A stretch of DNA of 64,000 bases from CAJBLF01 sp964418415 (GCA_964418415.1 CAYQLB010000003.1:1-64000), one strand, 5' to 3'. Numbered from the stretch's first letter, positions 35,540-47,871 are shown. The notes: generated by a model from the letters alone, not told the origin. A program made the numbers and translations.

Positions 35540-35720
35540 TGATAAATGATAATTTGGGCTACGCCCGTAATGAGACTTTGTCGGTAATGTGTCCTATCGG
35601 ACGTAATGAATTGTAATAGACCTTGAGTCGTAATTGGTAATTGATTACGCGACCAAAGGGAGCAAATTACGCGAAGCTCATTACATCGAAGATTTGTTAC
35701 ACGAACGCAGTGAGTCATAT
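35540..35720. repeat. GTAATG/CATTAC array upstream of beta-helix gene
   Basis: Within a 400-bp divergent spacer: CCGTAATGAG, GGTAATGTG, CGTAATGAATTGTAATAG, then ATTACGCG and CATTACATCG in the opposite sense, and GGTAATTGATTACGCG as a local palindrome. Downstream to 35926 the DNA is AT-rich spacer with a possible TATACTATTATATAC dyad near 35718; no gene seen. Confidence 0.65.
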
Positions 35721-35926
35721 ACTATTATATACGCAGAATTGAAAATTGCGAAATGTGTCCTATTCTGATATATATTCAACTTGCTTTTTTTATAAAAAGT
35801 TATGAAATATGTTAACATACAAAACCATTGAAACGTCGAGGGAAAAACGTATTTACAATACAATACCATGTATGATGTGAAATACATAGTATAAAATATT
35901 TTTTTAGCATATGTAGTGATATTATT

Positions 35927-38293
35927 ATGGCTGATCAAGTACCGCAGATGCCGCAAACGCCGATGCAGCAAGATCCTCAAATCCCTGTACAAGCGCAACA
36001 ACAAATCCCTGGGGCACCACTCCAGCAGGCTCCTGTCGAACAAGCTCCTCTTCGTCCTCAACAAACGGCTAATGTCACGAAGCCTACATCCAAGATTTCC
36101 ATGAAGGGAATATTGATTTGATGTGGTCTTATCTTTATGTTCGTGGTCTGAGGATTGTCACTTGTGTTCTATAATCTTATGAACAATCCGACGCAGCTTT
36201 CGAGCGTAGGATTAGATCCAAATACTACAAAGACCTTATTACAGACATTTTCTGTGTTATTTTTTGGTCTTTTGACCTTCCTTGGTATAGGACTCCTCAT
36301 TGTCAATCTCTATAGAGTGATTACCGTAAAAAATAAATCGAAAATCTGATATATTTTTGGCGCTTTTCTTGGATTTATCGTATTTATTTTGGCTATCGTT
36401 CTCTGATCGAGAATCATTACCCTCGTGAGAAATTTTTCTGTAGAAAATATTCTGGATAGTGATAAACTTATCATGCCGTATATTCAGCTCAAAGATAAGC
36501 CGACCTATACACGTGGTGATGTGGCACTGAAACTGATCGCTCCGGCAACGATGCGATATACACTCAATAGCAATTATTTTAATTCTCAAATAGTTCCTCC
36601 GCTCTGACAAGTAAATTTCCAGACCATAGTCTTGGATTGTGGTAATGGTCAAAAACTTAACCTAAATTTCACGACCTTCCAATTTGAAGGGTCATGTATC
36701 TACTTCAAAAAATGAGAATATCCACTAAATCTCGAGACGAGCTATATCAATATTCCGACTTCGGAGAAAATAGAAAAAACCTTTCCAGCAGGATCTATTG
36801 TTTTCGATTCTGAGATCAATGTCGGACCGACAAAAGGCAAACTTACCTTCAATGATGCTAATACGGAGATGATTCTTGGAAAAACACCGAGCAAAGTAAT
36901 GTTCGATGCAAGTGCAGTATTCAAGGATCTAAGTATGACAGATTATAAAATTATCTGGGATTTTAATGGTGATGGTGAGGCAGACAAACAAAATAATGCT
37001 TCTACAACCTATGTCTACAATGAAGCAAAACTCTACAACGTATATGTAAGATTCCCTACGCTCAATAATTATATTTATACATTCCCTGTCAGAGTAGAAC
37101 AATCTGATGTCCCTGTATGTGAAGTGGTTGTTACTCAGGCGGAAGGAAAAAATTATACAGTCACAACCAATTTCTTCGACAAAACCGTAAATATCACTAA
37201 TTATCAATTCGATATTCTTAATAGAAATAATAAAGATAAAGTTATCGAAACGATAAGAAATAATAATGGTAGTTTTACCTATATTTTCCAAAACGCTTGA
37301 ACGTATGCTATCCAAAACACTTTCCTTACAGAAGATGATAAGCAAGGGCAATGTGAAAGTGATGATATCCAAATAGGAGTGACAGATTTTCAAGTAAACT
37401 ATGATAGCTATTTCAAATCACCGAATTCTCCACAATTCAAAAAAGTAGGTAATGAAGGTATAGTATTTTGGAGTGGAGAAGAATTGATACTTACGGAGAT
37501 CCCTACGGTCATAAAATTACAAATCAATCAAATTATTCCAAATTCTACGACTGCAGTCAAAAAAGTGCAGATTGATGGAAAGCAAGTACTTTCTACTGAT
37601 CCAAATAGTTTCGAATTCACTATTTCTGATAACGCAGACCATGAAGCAAAACTGCTTATAGAGGATACGCCGAGCGGTGCCAAGACAGAGATACTTATTC
37701 CTATCAAGATACATAGACCAGATATTATCGGAAAGGTGATTGTTACTCCAGGGACCGTAGGTACAGATCCATTCAATGTCACTTTTGATGTTTCTACGAC
37801 GGTTCTCAATACTACAGGAGATGAAATAGTATCCTTTACTTGGGACTTTTGAGATGGTAGTCCTGTGAAGAAAAATTTTTCTGAATCTATCATCACGCAT
37901 ACCTACAGATACGATATAAACAACGAGAATGGGACATTCCATCCGCTTATCACCATAAAAACGAAGAAGGGTCGTGAAGTGACCATTACCACGGAAAATG
38001 ATATTATCGTCAAAAGAGCTAATCAGACATTAAATATCTTTATAGATTCTCATCCTGCACAAGTAGCGAATATTGGCGATAGAGTAGGATTCTCCTTAGA
38101 ATTCAACGGCTTGCCTACAGAAATAGCACGAGATTTTTGAGATGGTAAAACACTGACATGCAATACTAGGCAAGAATGTGGTACAACGAATCATGTCTAT
38201 GTATCGCCAGGAACATACCTTATCAGAGCATCAGTTTCTTATGAAAATCAACCGACAATTGACGGCACAATTACCTTAAAAGTAAATCCATAA
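35927..38293 (+). CDS. PKD-domain membrane protein
   Basis: 788 aa. The N-terminus (1-50) is Gln/Pro-rich. Three hydrophobic segments follow (about 62-85, 105-130, 142-165), then a long extracytoplasmic part. That part has at least three PKD-like units marked by IIWDFNGDGEADK, FTWDFGDGSP and ARDFGDGKT, where the first Gly of the latter two is a UGA codon. PKD folds mediate protein or sugar contacts at the surface. It is divergent from the giant beta-helix gene across a shared repeat-filled spacer, so the two may be coregulated. Confidence 0.85.
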
Positions 38294-38310
38294 AAGAATA
38301 TATAGAGATC

Positions 38311-38343
38311 AAAAAAAACTTCGCATTTGCGAAGTTTTTTTAT
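38311..38343. terminator. Bidirectional terminator
   Basis: AAAAAACTTCGC / GCGAAGTTTTTT hairpin between convergent genes; it overlaps the stop codon of the leftward gene. Confidence 0.9.
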
Positions 38344-39080
38344 TTAACAAGATGAGTTATGGTATACAATCATAGTTCATCAAGCTTTTTCATAATACCC
38401 ATGACATACCCTCTAAATTCTTTGGTTGTCGGGGTATAGGTTGTCATAATGTTGAGTTTTTTTATCGCATTCATATGTTTCGTATATCGGTCAAAAGTAG
38501 GAAAGATGTTGATCGGAATTCCTGTTGCTATCTGTATGTTCATAAGCGAATGAATAAAAAAATTTTTTACTCTTATCCCAAATCATAATTCTCATGGATG
38601 TATGTTGTAGGTATGTCCAAAAAGGATCCTTGAGAGTATCGTTACTAATTGATCTCTCGTAAGTACATAGTCAGGATTGAAGGTGGAAACAGGGTTTCCA
38701 TAATAATCACGTCCCATGATACCGAGTTGACAAGAAAGGAGTATGTATTTTTGTACTTCTGCGATTTCATTGCCTATATCATTGAAACTGCAGTTTGCAT
38801 GTTCATCAGGGATAATATTAAACACCTTGATGGCAAATACTGACATCATCTTGGCTGCTGATTTTCTGTAAATAGGACCATCCATATTTGCCTTATTGAT
38901 ATCAGGAATAGTTGTTATTCCCAAAGAATACGCCCATGTATAGAGAGGAGTCCAATCATTTTTATGTGTGGGTGTTTCATCATAGCTTTGTCTCATAAAT
39001 ACAGAAATCATTACGAACATAACTATTGTTATGCAGAAGACGATAAGAAAAATATATATAGGTGAGAAAGTTTTTTTCAT
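38340..39080 (-). CDS. SLH-like domain protein with N-terminal anchor
   Basis: 246 aa. A membrane helix (about 8-30) is followed by an extracytoplasmic region. CSFNDIGNEIAEVQKYILLS and LGIMGRDYYGNPVSTFNPDY, with LTRDQLVTILSRILFG just after, match the layout of S-layer homology repeats (FxD...I..A..LGI..G....F.P...TRxQ...ilxR). It probably attaches to cell-wall polymer. Its stop lies inside the terminator shared with the PKD gene. Confidence 0.7.
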
Positions 39081-39214
39081 AGTATGATGTATACTGTTTT
39101 AGTAAATAAAATCCATATTTTTTTATAGTTTGACTCATAGTTGTACATAAAAAAATACCCGCTCATGTCGGAACAGAGAAATATATCGTAAAAGAAATAC
39201 ATAAGATTTTTTTG

Positions 39215-39242
39215 TTGAAAAATCAGCAGGTTTTGATATAAT
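39215..39242 (+). promoter_or_regulatory. Promoter of gatC
   Basis: TTGAAA, 16-nt spacer, TATAAT, then AGGAGAG (a good ribosome-binding sequence, though about 20 nt from the ATG). It has the same 16-nt spacing as other promoters in the window. Confidence 0.65.
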
Positions 39243-39269
39243 AGGAGAGATTTATATTATTCTTTACCC

Positions 39270-39554
39270 ATGACTGTTTCCGAATCAGAAATCAGACGTC
39301 TACAAAAACTTTCTTGTATTGCGCTTACCCCGGAAGAAGAAAAAAAACTCTGAAAACAACTTAACGATATCATAGGATTCTTGGGACAACTCCCTCAAAT
39401 TAAGGGAGATATTTCTTCCAAATCCAAAGAAAATGCATTGGTTCTTAGGACCTTGAAAGGAGTAAAAATGGATGCAAACATCAAGAAAATCATGGAAAAT
39501 GTGAAACATCCTGTTATTAACAATTCTATCGTGATTAAGTCCGTATTAAATTAA
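39270..39554 (+). CDS. gatC: Asp/Glu-tRNA amidotransferase subunit C
   Basis: 94 aa, normal size. MTVSESEIRRLQKLSCIALT followed by EEEKKLGKQLNDIIGFLGQL matches the GatC N-terminal helix pair, and the C-terminal half has the expected short extended arm. GatC stabilises GatA in the GatCAB complex that makes Gln-tRNA or Asn-tRNA. gatA and gatB are not adjacent. Confidence 0.85.
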
Positions 39555-39839
39555 TATGCTTTTTGTGGATAAATAATTGCCTAACGGTTGTCGAAAGGTA
39601 GCTGTTTATTAGTTTTGGCAATTTTAGGCAACTATTGGTCAATCTTTAGTTTATTTTTGGTCGCGAAGCGTTTGTTTATAAGAAATAGAGTGAATAAAGT
39701 AGTTTTTACTTGAAATAAAGTCGCGATTTCGTATACAAAGTCTCGAAAAGAGATTTTTTTTATTCAACAAAAAAATCGACGCTTAAACTAACATACATTG
39801 TTTAATCGTTTTTACCATTTTATCATTTTATCAATTAGT
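39555..39839. other. fusA upstream region with terminator
   Basis: 285 bp without a gene. TCTCgaaaaGAGA followed by eight T (39741-39762) looks like a terminator for gatC or an attenuator in the fusA leader. Repeated TTTTGG/GGCAA words occur near 39610-39660. Confidence 0.5.
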
Positions 39840-41945
39840 ATGGCCGAGCGAAAAAGCCTAGACAAAGTGAGAAATATTGGAATTATGGCTCACATCGATG
39901 CAGGAAAAACAACCTTTACAGAAAGAGTCTTATATTACACAGGGAAAAAGCATAAGATCTGAGAAACTCATGATGGAGAAGCAGATATGGATTGGATGGA
40001 ACAAGAAAAAGAGAGAGGAATTACTATTACCTCCGCTGCTACTACCTGTTTTTGGTATGATTGTCAGATCAATATTATCGATACTCCAGGACACGTAGAC
40101 TTTACGGTTGAAGTAGAGAGATCTCTTAGAGTGTTAGATGGTGCTGTTGCTCTTTTGGATGGATCTCAGTGAGTAGAACCTCAGACAGAAACCGTTTGGA
40201 GACAAGCAGATAAATATGGAGTTCCAAGAATCATTTTTGTAAACAAGATGGACAAACTTGGAGCTGATTTTTATATGTCCGTAGATTCTATCAAATCTAG
40301 AATTACAGACAAAGGAGTTGTTCTTCAACTTCCTGTAGGACAAGCCGATGAATTCAAAGCTATCGTAGATTTGATAACCATGAAAATGTATACGTTCTCA
40401 TGAGAAAAAGGTATCGAAATACACGAAGAAGAAATGCCAGCCAATATGCTCGAAAAAGCAAAGACATACAGAGAAGAAATGATCGACAAGATATCTATGT
40501 TTGATGATGAATTAGCAGAAAAATTCCTCGCTGGAGAAGAACCATCTATTGAACTTATCAAAAAAGCAATCAGAAATGGAACAATAAATAATAATTTATA
40601 TCCTGTACTTTGTGGATCTGCACATCAAAATATTTGAGTGCAATTATGACTCAATGCAGTCATTGATTTTTTACCAACTCCGTTGGATAGAGGAGCTATG
40701 AAGGGAATAGATCCAGATGATGAGACAAAAATTCTTGAAAGATTACCAAAAGATAGTGAACCAGTTTCAGCAATTGCATTCAAAATTGCTACTGATCCAT
40801 TCGTTGGAACCCTTACTTTCGTAAGAGTGTATTCAGGTATCATAAAGACATGAGACACATTGCTCAATCCACTTACCAGACAAAAAGAAAGAGTAGGAAG
40901 ATTGTTGCTTATGCATGCCAACAAGAGAGAAGAAATATCAGAAATACATGCTGGTCATATCTGCGCCTTCCTCGGACTCAAAGATACGAGAACAGGACAT
41001 ACGCTCTGTGATATGAAAGATCCTATTATTCTTGAAAAAATGACATTTCCTGCACCAGTTATCGATATCGCTATCGAACCAAAATCAAAAGGTGATCAGG
41101 AGAGAATGGGTATCGGACTTTCCAAACTCGCATACGAAGATCCTTCATTCAAATATTACTCAGATCCAGAAAGTAATCAGACGATCATCGCAGGAATGGG
41201 AGAGTTACATCTAGAGATTATTGTAGATAGATTGAGAAGAGAGCACAAAGTCGAAGTGAACACAGGAAAACCTCAAGTCGCCTACAGAGAGACTATCCAG
41301 CAGGATGCAGATGGAGAAGGAATATTCAAGAGACAGACAGGAGGTAGAGGACAATTTGGACACGTATTGCTTCACCTACAAAAAAACATGGAGAAAGATT
41401 ATGAGTTCAAGGATGAGGTAACAGGAGGTACTATCCCGAAAGAATTCATTCCAGCTATCGATAAGGGAGCGAAGGAAACGGTTGCACAGTGAGTTCTTGC
41501 AGGATATCCTATTATCAACGTAAGAGTAGTTCCTTACGATGGATCGTATCATGATGTAGATTCCTCTGAAATCGCGTTCAAAATTGCTACCTATAGAGCG
41601 TTCAAGGATGCCTTCATGAAGGCAGGTCCATGTATCTTGGAACCTATCATGGATGTAGAAGTTGTTACGCCAGAAGATTATGTCGGAGATGTGATGGGAG
41701 ATCTTTCTTCTAGAAGAGGAATGATCCAAGGACAAGACAAGAGAGGAAATGCAGCAGTGATCAAAGCTAAAGTTCCATTGTCTGAGATGTTCGGATATAC
41801 GACTGATTTAAGATCAAATACCCAATGAAGAGCGCAGTCATCTATGCACTTCTCATCATACGAAAAGGTGCCAGACAATGTTGCTAAGAAGATCATAGAA
41901 GAAAGAGTTGGAGCTGGAAAGATCAAAGCTATGGATGCTGAATAG
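39840..41945 (+). CDS. fusA: Translation elongation factor G
   Basis: 701 aa, full length. G1 loop GIMAHIDAGKTTFTERVLYY, switch region RGITITSAA, G3 DTPGHVDF, G4 NKMDKLGADF are all present, then domains II-V to MGDLSSRRGMIQG and PLSEMFGYTTDLRSNTQGR. About eight glycines are UGA (for example DGSQGVEPQT, SNTQGRAQ). GTPase that moves tRNAs and mRNA through the ribosome. Monocistronic, with its own terminator. Confidence 0.98.
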
Positions 41946-41982
41946 TAATTAGATCTTAGAACTTAGTTCTTAGACTTTAGAT

Positions 41983-42013
41983 AAAAAAAGCTTCGCTTTG
42001 GTGGAGCTTTTTT
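41983..42013 (+). terminator. fusA terminator
   Basis: AAAAAAGCTTC / GGAGCTTTTTT stem with an eight-base loop and T-run. A periodic TTAGATCTTAGAACTTAG word precedes it, and a GATAAATGATAGATG ... TTTATCATTTATCATT inverted spacer follows to 42188. Confidence 0.75.
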
Positions 42014-42188
42014 GCTTGCAAACTTTTTGGACATGAATATCAAGATAAAAAGCAATTAGAGATGATAAATGATAGATGTTAGATGAAGGATTTTGTTTGT
42101 ATATAGACTATAGTAATGTTACAATAGTTTATTTTAGTAAGTCATACATTTATCATTTCTAATTTATCATTTATCATTACAATTTATC

Positions 42189-42692
42189 ATGCATAAAAAA
42201 GTCGTCGTCAATGACATCATGCAGAAAAACTATACCTATTATCTGACTGAACCGATGGGCAGGAGTTTTTCTCCAATGTTTCATCCGGAATTAACACCGC
42301 AGGAGATGCTCGAGATGGGCGTATTTTGAGGAAAATACATGACAGATTGTCAGAAAGAATTTCCTTTATCGCGATTCAAAAAAGCGAAATTATGCTCGAT
42401 CAAACACGATCCAAAACTTAATTTCTTCGGTGTGAATGCTTCGCAATCACTTAAAGTCTGGCAAGAGAAATGACGAATTAATGAAGAAGATCCTCGTGGT
42501 CGATTTCAACGATATTGTAGATATTATATGGGGAGGAGGGGTTCAGATGATGAACGTCAAATTAAACGTTGGAGAGCGATCAAGAGACATATTGTTCAAA
42601 TAAAGAAATGATGTTATCCTCTAGATCGAGACTGTAGAAAAAGACAGAGGCAAGCAGTATTACATCGAGCGTATGATAGCAGGAAATTGTAG
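42189..42692 (+). CDS. Conserved CPR hypothetical protein (Trp-rich family)
   Basis: 167 aa. PEMLEMGVFGGKYMTDC-type core (here QEMLEMGVFGGKYMTDC), LNFFGVNASQSLKVW, RYYMGRR and RQRQAVLHWAYDSRKL are familiar from a conserved uncharacterised family I have seen in many CPR bacteria. In that family, as I remember it, residues 62, 96, 105, 108 and 160 are Trp. All five codons here are CGA, giving PRGWFQWYCRYY. Rich in Arg/Lys and Trp, so nucleic-acid contact is possible. Function unknown. Confidence 0.75.
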
Positions 42693-42696
42693 ATTA

Positions 42697-43560
42697 TTAT
42701 TTCTTCTCTATGGGTAGAGAAACTACCGTTCCATCTTTTTTTCATAGTGCAAATAACAAAGAAAAATCGTCATTATCAATTCCTTGTCATAAAATATATT
42801 CAACAGCATCATTGGGGGAGACATATAATCTTCCTAATATTGAACTCTTGAGGGTTAATGTTATTCCTATTTTTTTAAGTGATTCATAGATAAGTTCTGA
42901 ACAATAGAGAGTACTAGTATCTTCGGTGATAAGGTCAAAATCATAGTTTTTTCCAAGATTATTGAGTGTATGATGTAAGAATATTTCAAGATTGCCCGTA
43001 TTGGTGAGTATCCTAAAAGCGATAATCGATTCTAAGTAAGAATTTTCTTCATTCTTAATGTTTGCTACATCCATGAGATTTCTGATATGAACACCTTTGG
43101 ATGTACTATCTATTATGAGCTCTTCTATATCATTGGTAAAATACGGTGCTAATGCTAGATATATATCTCCTGTTTCACTAAATTTTTCGACGAGCTTTGG
43201 ACGAGTACCGATATAAATGATAGAATGTTGTCGTTTCCCCGGTATAAAAAAACTGCTTACATATCTACTATCGGTGAAAAAGATATCGCCAGGCTGTAAT
43301 TGTGATATAGAATTTTTTATATCTGTCCGTGTCAGTGATGCTCATGGGTCGGTTACGATATTGTAATCATCATCCAAAGTAAAATCTCTGATGGCTATAT
43401 GACTAATACTTGCCATGAGTACCGACTGAATAGGAAGTCTGATGGTGCTATCTATGATAGGAATGGTTTTTGGAAATATCAAGGAAAATACTATAAATAC
43501 CAAAAAGATTCAACCAATGGTGGATAATATCAGTACACAGATGTTTGTTATGATTTTCAT
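42697..43560 (-). CDS. YiiX-like permuted NlpC/P60 cysteine hydrolase
   Basis: 287 aa. An N-terminal membrane helix (about 4-28) is followed by LQPGDIFFTDSRYVSSFFIP, then QHSIIYIG with the catalytic His and, much later, DTSTLYCSELIYESLKKIGI with the catalytic Cys. His before Cys is the circularly permuted order of the YiiX/NlpC-P60 group. These enzymes cut peptide or amide/ester bonds in the envelope. The stop lies 5 bp from the stop of the convergent gene. Confidence 0.75.
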
Positions 43561-43595
43561 TTTTGCCATACAGCTTAGTAGGTGGTAAATAAGCT

Positions 43596-44666
43596 CTATT
43601 TCATACTTTCTGCCAATAATCTCGATTGGTTTTCCATAATGAGCGCATCGATCATATCTTGAATATCGCCGGTCATAAAGACAGGTAGATTGGACCATGA
43701 TTGATGAATACGATGATCAGTAACTCTATCTTGAGGAAAATTATAGGTTCTAATTTTTTCTGATCTATCGCCGTTTCCAATTTGGTCACCCCTAAGTGTT
43801 TTTGTCTCTGCGTTTTTTTTGTCGAGCTCTACTTGATACAATCTTGCTTTGAGAATTGACCAAGCTTTTTCTTTATTATGCATTTGAGATTTACTATCTT
43901 GGATATTAACAATTACTCAACTTGGAATATGACGTAATCTTACTCCCGTTTGATTCTTATTAGCATTTTGTCCTCCTGCTGTCGATCATGCATAAGTATC
44001 TATTTCTACATCTTGAGGATTGATATGAAAATCTATATCTTCGGCTTCAGGCATAATTGCTACGGTTACTGTTGAGGTATGTACTCTTCATTGGCTTTCT
44101 GTTGCTGGTATTCTTTGTACTCTATGAACTCCGCTTTCAAATTTCATGATAGAGTATACACTACTTCCACTGATTTTTACCATCACAAATTTGATGCCTC
44201 CGATATCAGAAAGCTGTTCTTCTACGATTTCTGTTTTTCGTCATTTTTTCACTGCATATCCAAGATACATTTTCAAGAGTTCTGTTGCAAACAATCCCGC
44301 TTCATCACCACCAGCTGCTGGTCTGATTTCTAAAAAAATATTTTTGTCATCATTTGGATCTTTTGGGAGGAGTTCAATCTTAATCTTCTGTTCGAGTGTT
44401 TCCAATTGTATTTCTCCTTCTTTCAATTCTTCTTTGGCCATCTCTACCATCTCTACGTCATTTTCATTGTTCAATAGTTCTTTGGCGCCTTTTACTTGTT
44501 CATCATATTTTCTATATGTTTGAATAAGATCGTAGATGTCCTGTAAAGATGATATCTCTTTATTGACAGCGATAGATTTTTTAGTATCAGAAATAATTTC
44601 AGGATTCATTGATTGTTCCCTGAGTTCAAGATATCTTTTTTCTATATTTGCTAATTTATCTAACAT
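43596..44666 (-). CDS. prfA: Peptide chain release factor 1
   Basis: 356 aa. HRVQRIPATESQGRVHTSTV has the Pro-Ala-Thr tripeptide that reads UAA/UAG, and YASTAGGQNANKNQTGVRLRH carries the catalytic GGQ. Before them, KKGWKTEIVEEQLSDIGGIK has Gly-Trp written as UGA-CGA. RF1 does not read UGA, consistent with reassignment of UGA. The family-normal GGQHVN is GGQNAN here. It releases peptides at UAA and UAG. Confidence 0.96.
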
Positions 44667-44721
44667 ACTAATGAATGAATAATTAAAAATGAAAAATGAA
44701 AAACGATGGTATCATTTTTAA

Positions 44722-45081
44722 CTAATATCCATCTTTCTTTTTAGATGTTTTTATACTTGCTACAAGTATTTTCAATAATTCTTCTCATAAATGATATAAT
44801 GATATGTATTCGTTTTTGTTGATATATTCTGTTTCTAAAAGAATATCTAATCGATATAAGGTTTCATTAGCTTCTTTGAGTGCAATACTCATTTTATTTA
44901 TAAAGTCAGCTCTGGATTGTCCAAATTCAGCTTCACGAACTAAAGCTCAAATACTTGTTCATGATCTTATCAATTGTTTGCTTAGAATAAATTCTTGTTT
45001 TTTCTGAGAAAGATGCTGATAAAGTCTTACGATTTTAATGCTGAATTTATAACTCTTTGTTTTAAGAATATTCTCAGTCAT
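44722..45081 (-). CDS. Four-helix bundle protein, second copy
   Basis: 119 aa. FILSKQLIRSGTSIGALVRE and EANETLYRLDILLETEYI match the S23-type bundle family also found at 26.0-26.4 kb (AEGF there is AEFGQS-like here). It sits between prfA and the site-2 protease gene, flanked by periodic TTCATTATTCG-type spacers. Function unknown. Confidence 0.82.
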
Positions 45082-45142
45082 ATAATTAATAAATAGTAAA
45101 TTCCTACATTTTTCATTATTCGTTATTCGTTTTTCATTATAT

Positions 45143-45778
45143 TTAGTAAAAAACTTGTCCGATGATCGTAAAGAGAAAATTGAAAATTGCGGTGGCGACT
45201 TTTACAAAAATAGGACTTGCGATATACACCAGTGCTATAACGAAAATTATACCGAAACGTGCATTTTGTTCCATCCATGCTGCTGCATCATACCATCGGA
45301 TTTTGATCAGTCTATAGCCATCAAGTGGCGCAATGGGGATAAGATTGAAGATAGCAAGTGCTATGTTGAGAAAGCTGAAATTGATCCAGAAACTATTCAT
45401 AATGTCGATATTATTGAGAAAAATATCATTGGGAGTTCCTCCGATGAGTTTCGTATAGATGAGGATAACAAGGATACCGATAATTGCTAATATCAAATTC
45501 GTAGCTGGTCCTGCGAGCGCTACCATCAGCTCTCATTTGCGGGGATTTTTATAGTACATAGGGTTGACTTGTACAGGTTTACCTCGTCAGAAATGTGCGA
45601 CAAATACCATAAGAAATCCTATAGGATCGAGATGTTTTAGTGGATTGGGAGTTAGTCTTCATTGTAATTTAGGTGTAGGATCTCCCAGACGATAGGAAAC
45701 ATATGCATGAGCATATTCATGCATTCCTATAGATACGGCAAGAATAATCGCCAATTGTACAATTTCAAAGATATCCAT
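45143..45778 (-). CDS. Site-2 protease family (M50) membrane metalloprotease
   Basis: 211 aa, the compact form of the family. GMHEYAHAYVSYRLGDPTPK gives the HExxH zinc motif (His20, Glu21, His24). HFGWGKPVQVNPMYYKNPRK reads Trp from CGA, and NLIPIAPLDGYRL supplies the third-ligand Asp. Four or five membrane helices. It cleaves substrates inside the membrane; the target is unknown. Confidence 0.9.
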
Positions 45779-45782
45779 AATT

Positions 45783-45876
45783 AAAACCAATATATAAAGA
45801 CAGATTAGATGAAATAGGCGGATTAGACGTGATAGGACTTAATCTGTCTAATCTATCTCAAAATCAGTCTAATAGT
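45783..45876. repeat. Periodic inverted spacer (CAGATTAGA ... CTAATCTG)
   Basis: AGACAGATTAGATGAAATAG and related words on the left are mirrored by TAATCTGTCTAATCTATC on the right. A related spacer at 62240-62305 begins AGACAGATTGGATGAG. It separates the site-2 protease gene from the peptide-binding protein gene. Confidence 0.55.
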
Positions 45877-47868
45877 TTATTTTATTGCATTAGTGAGAAA
45901 GTTCGAGAAGTTATTGAAGTTCCAAACTCTTTTTCCATCGATATGGATATTGTTGACAAGTTGAAGATTTTTATAAATATACTCCCTCCAGTTGTATTCA
46001 TCGATCTCTATTGTTCAGGTGCCGAAAAGTTTTTCCATAAGTGTAGGTTTGATATTGAGATTGAGATATTCTTTTCCGAGAATAACAAATGGCATATCCT
46101 TAGAATAGATGCTGTTGATTTCAATCAATGGTTTCCTTTTGCCTTTTTCATCAGCAGCGATATATTGCTTCAAAAGCGTAGTAAGTTTTTGGTTTTGATA
46201 TTGAGATGGATTGATTTCTGATTTGTCAGTGCTAAAGAGTTTAGTGAGATCTTGTTTGAGTCCCATATCTACAGCACTGATAAGAATATCATAATCACCG
46301 ACCATGAGTTTGCCTTGTAATTCTTCAGGGGTTGCTATTTTTTTGAATTCGAAATTTTCTGTAATGTTTGCTTGTTGGAAAATATCTTGCATCCTTGCTA
46401 CAACAAAATCGTTGATATAATTGCTATAGTAAATAACAGTGAGTTTGACAGGTTGACCTTCATAATCTTCGGGTTGTGGTTCTGAGATAACATTATAAAT
46501 ATCGAGTGAAGCAAGTAAGTTTTTTTTAGCTCCGACATAACCATAGAGAGAATATTTATTTATTCCTGATCAGAAATTTTTTTCTCCGAAACCAAAGGTA
46601 TACCATCCGGACTTTCCTCATTTAGTGAAATGTAATGGAGTATAGGTTTTGCCTTTATATTCTATCGTGATTTTATCATAGCCTGGATCGAAGACCAGCT
46701 CTACAGGAAATGATGTTCAGGTATCTACGAAGTAAACGAGTTTTTTGTTTCCTCCTTGAAGAAAAAGCGATTTGGGTAATGATTGAATATTTATGTCGAT
46801 AAGATCATCTTTGGTTATAGCATTTTCACTGTATTCACGATTGAGGAGATTCTTTACATCGAGTCCGGTGGATTGAAACACATCGAAGAGTCCGTCATCA
46901 TTTTTTTTGAAATATTCTTCATATCCACTGCTATAAAAATTATGTTTAATGAGTCATCCAAGCACTCTTCTTCCTCTAACGCGGAGTTTTTCAGAGTTAG
47001 TATTGAAGAAGGTCATAACGAGTTGATTAGTAAGCAATTTTTTTGCTTCATATCCATATAATGTCTCTTCTCCGAGATAAGCGTCAATAATAGATTTGCC
47101 TCAATTTTCAATCGATCTTTTGAAGTTATCAAATGTCGTAGTATTTTTGACTTGATAGAAATTGAGATTACTTTGATTACAATTAACGAGATTGAAGACA
47201 AGAGAATATTCATCATTGGATTGACCGATGAGATTGGCACAATTTGTATAGACTGGCTTAAACGCGAACATAGATTTGTAATCATTTAATTCTGCGTTGA
47301 TTAATATATGTTTAGGAAGTATATAGTTGGTGAAAAAGAGAATATTGTCAGATGATGGGGTAGAAAAGGTCACTTTCAAGGTATTGTTGATGTCTTTGGA
47401 TATAGTGATATCATTGTATTGAGTAAGAAGTGTTAACTTCCACATATTATTGCGCAAAATTTCGTCGTAGGTAAAAAAGACATCTTCCAGTGAAACAGGT
47501 GTGCCGTCAGATCGTATAAATCATTTATTGAGATGTATAGTGTAATTTTGATTGTCTTCAGTGGTTACCGTACATAAATCAGGGATATATGAAACAGTAT
47601 GGGAATCATATGTCGGCTTAAGACATCCATTGAAAAGTAATCCTTGATAGAAATTACTCTGAATATCGTTACGGAGATAGGGGAGATATGATGTATTGCC
47701 AAATATTCCTTCTACAAAAGTTCCTCCCTTGGTGCTTATCTGAGTAGAAGAAAATTCTACATATTGATATCCCACATAAATACTTATCAGTATCCGAAAA
47801 AATAATGATAAGAAAAAGACATCTCTCAGAATATCCCTTACGAGTTTAGTCTTGATCGATAAAATCAT
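45877..47868 (-). CDS. Peptide-binding protein of SBP family 5 (OppA-like)
   Basis: 663 aa. An N-terminal hydrophobic anchor (about 14-34) is followed by a long periplasmic-type binding domain. IHLNKGFIRSDGTPVSLEDV followed by FFTYDEI is the clear SBP_bac_5 motif (DGxPxTAxDVxFTY). The fold binds oligopeptides for ABC import. No permease or ATPase genes lie beside it, so it may be a receptor or use distant partners. The stop of secG is 4 bp before its start, so the two are probably cotranscribed. Confidence 0.82.
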
Positions 47869-47871
47869 AGA

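Noticed and set aside
35452..35718. An extended start for the beta-helix protein at 35718
   Set aside because: The extra codons run through the GTAATG repeat array and would bury the clear signal/anchor helix that follows the ATG at 35526.
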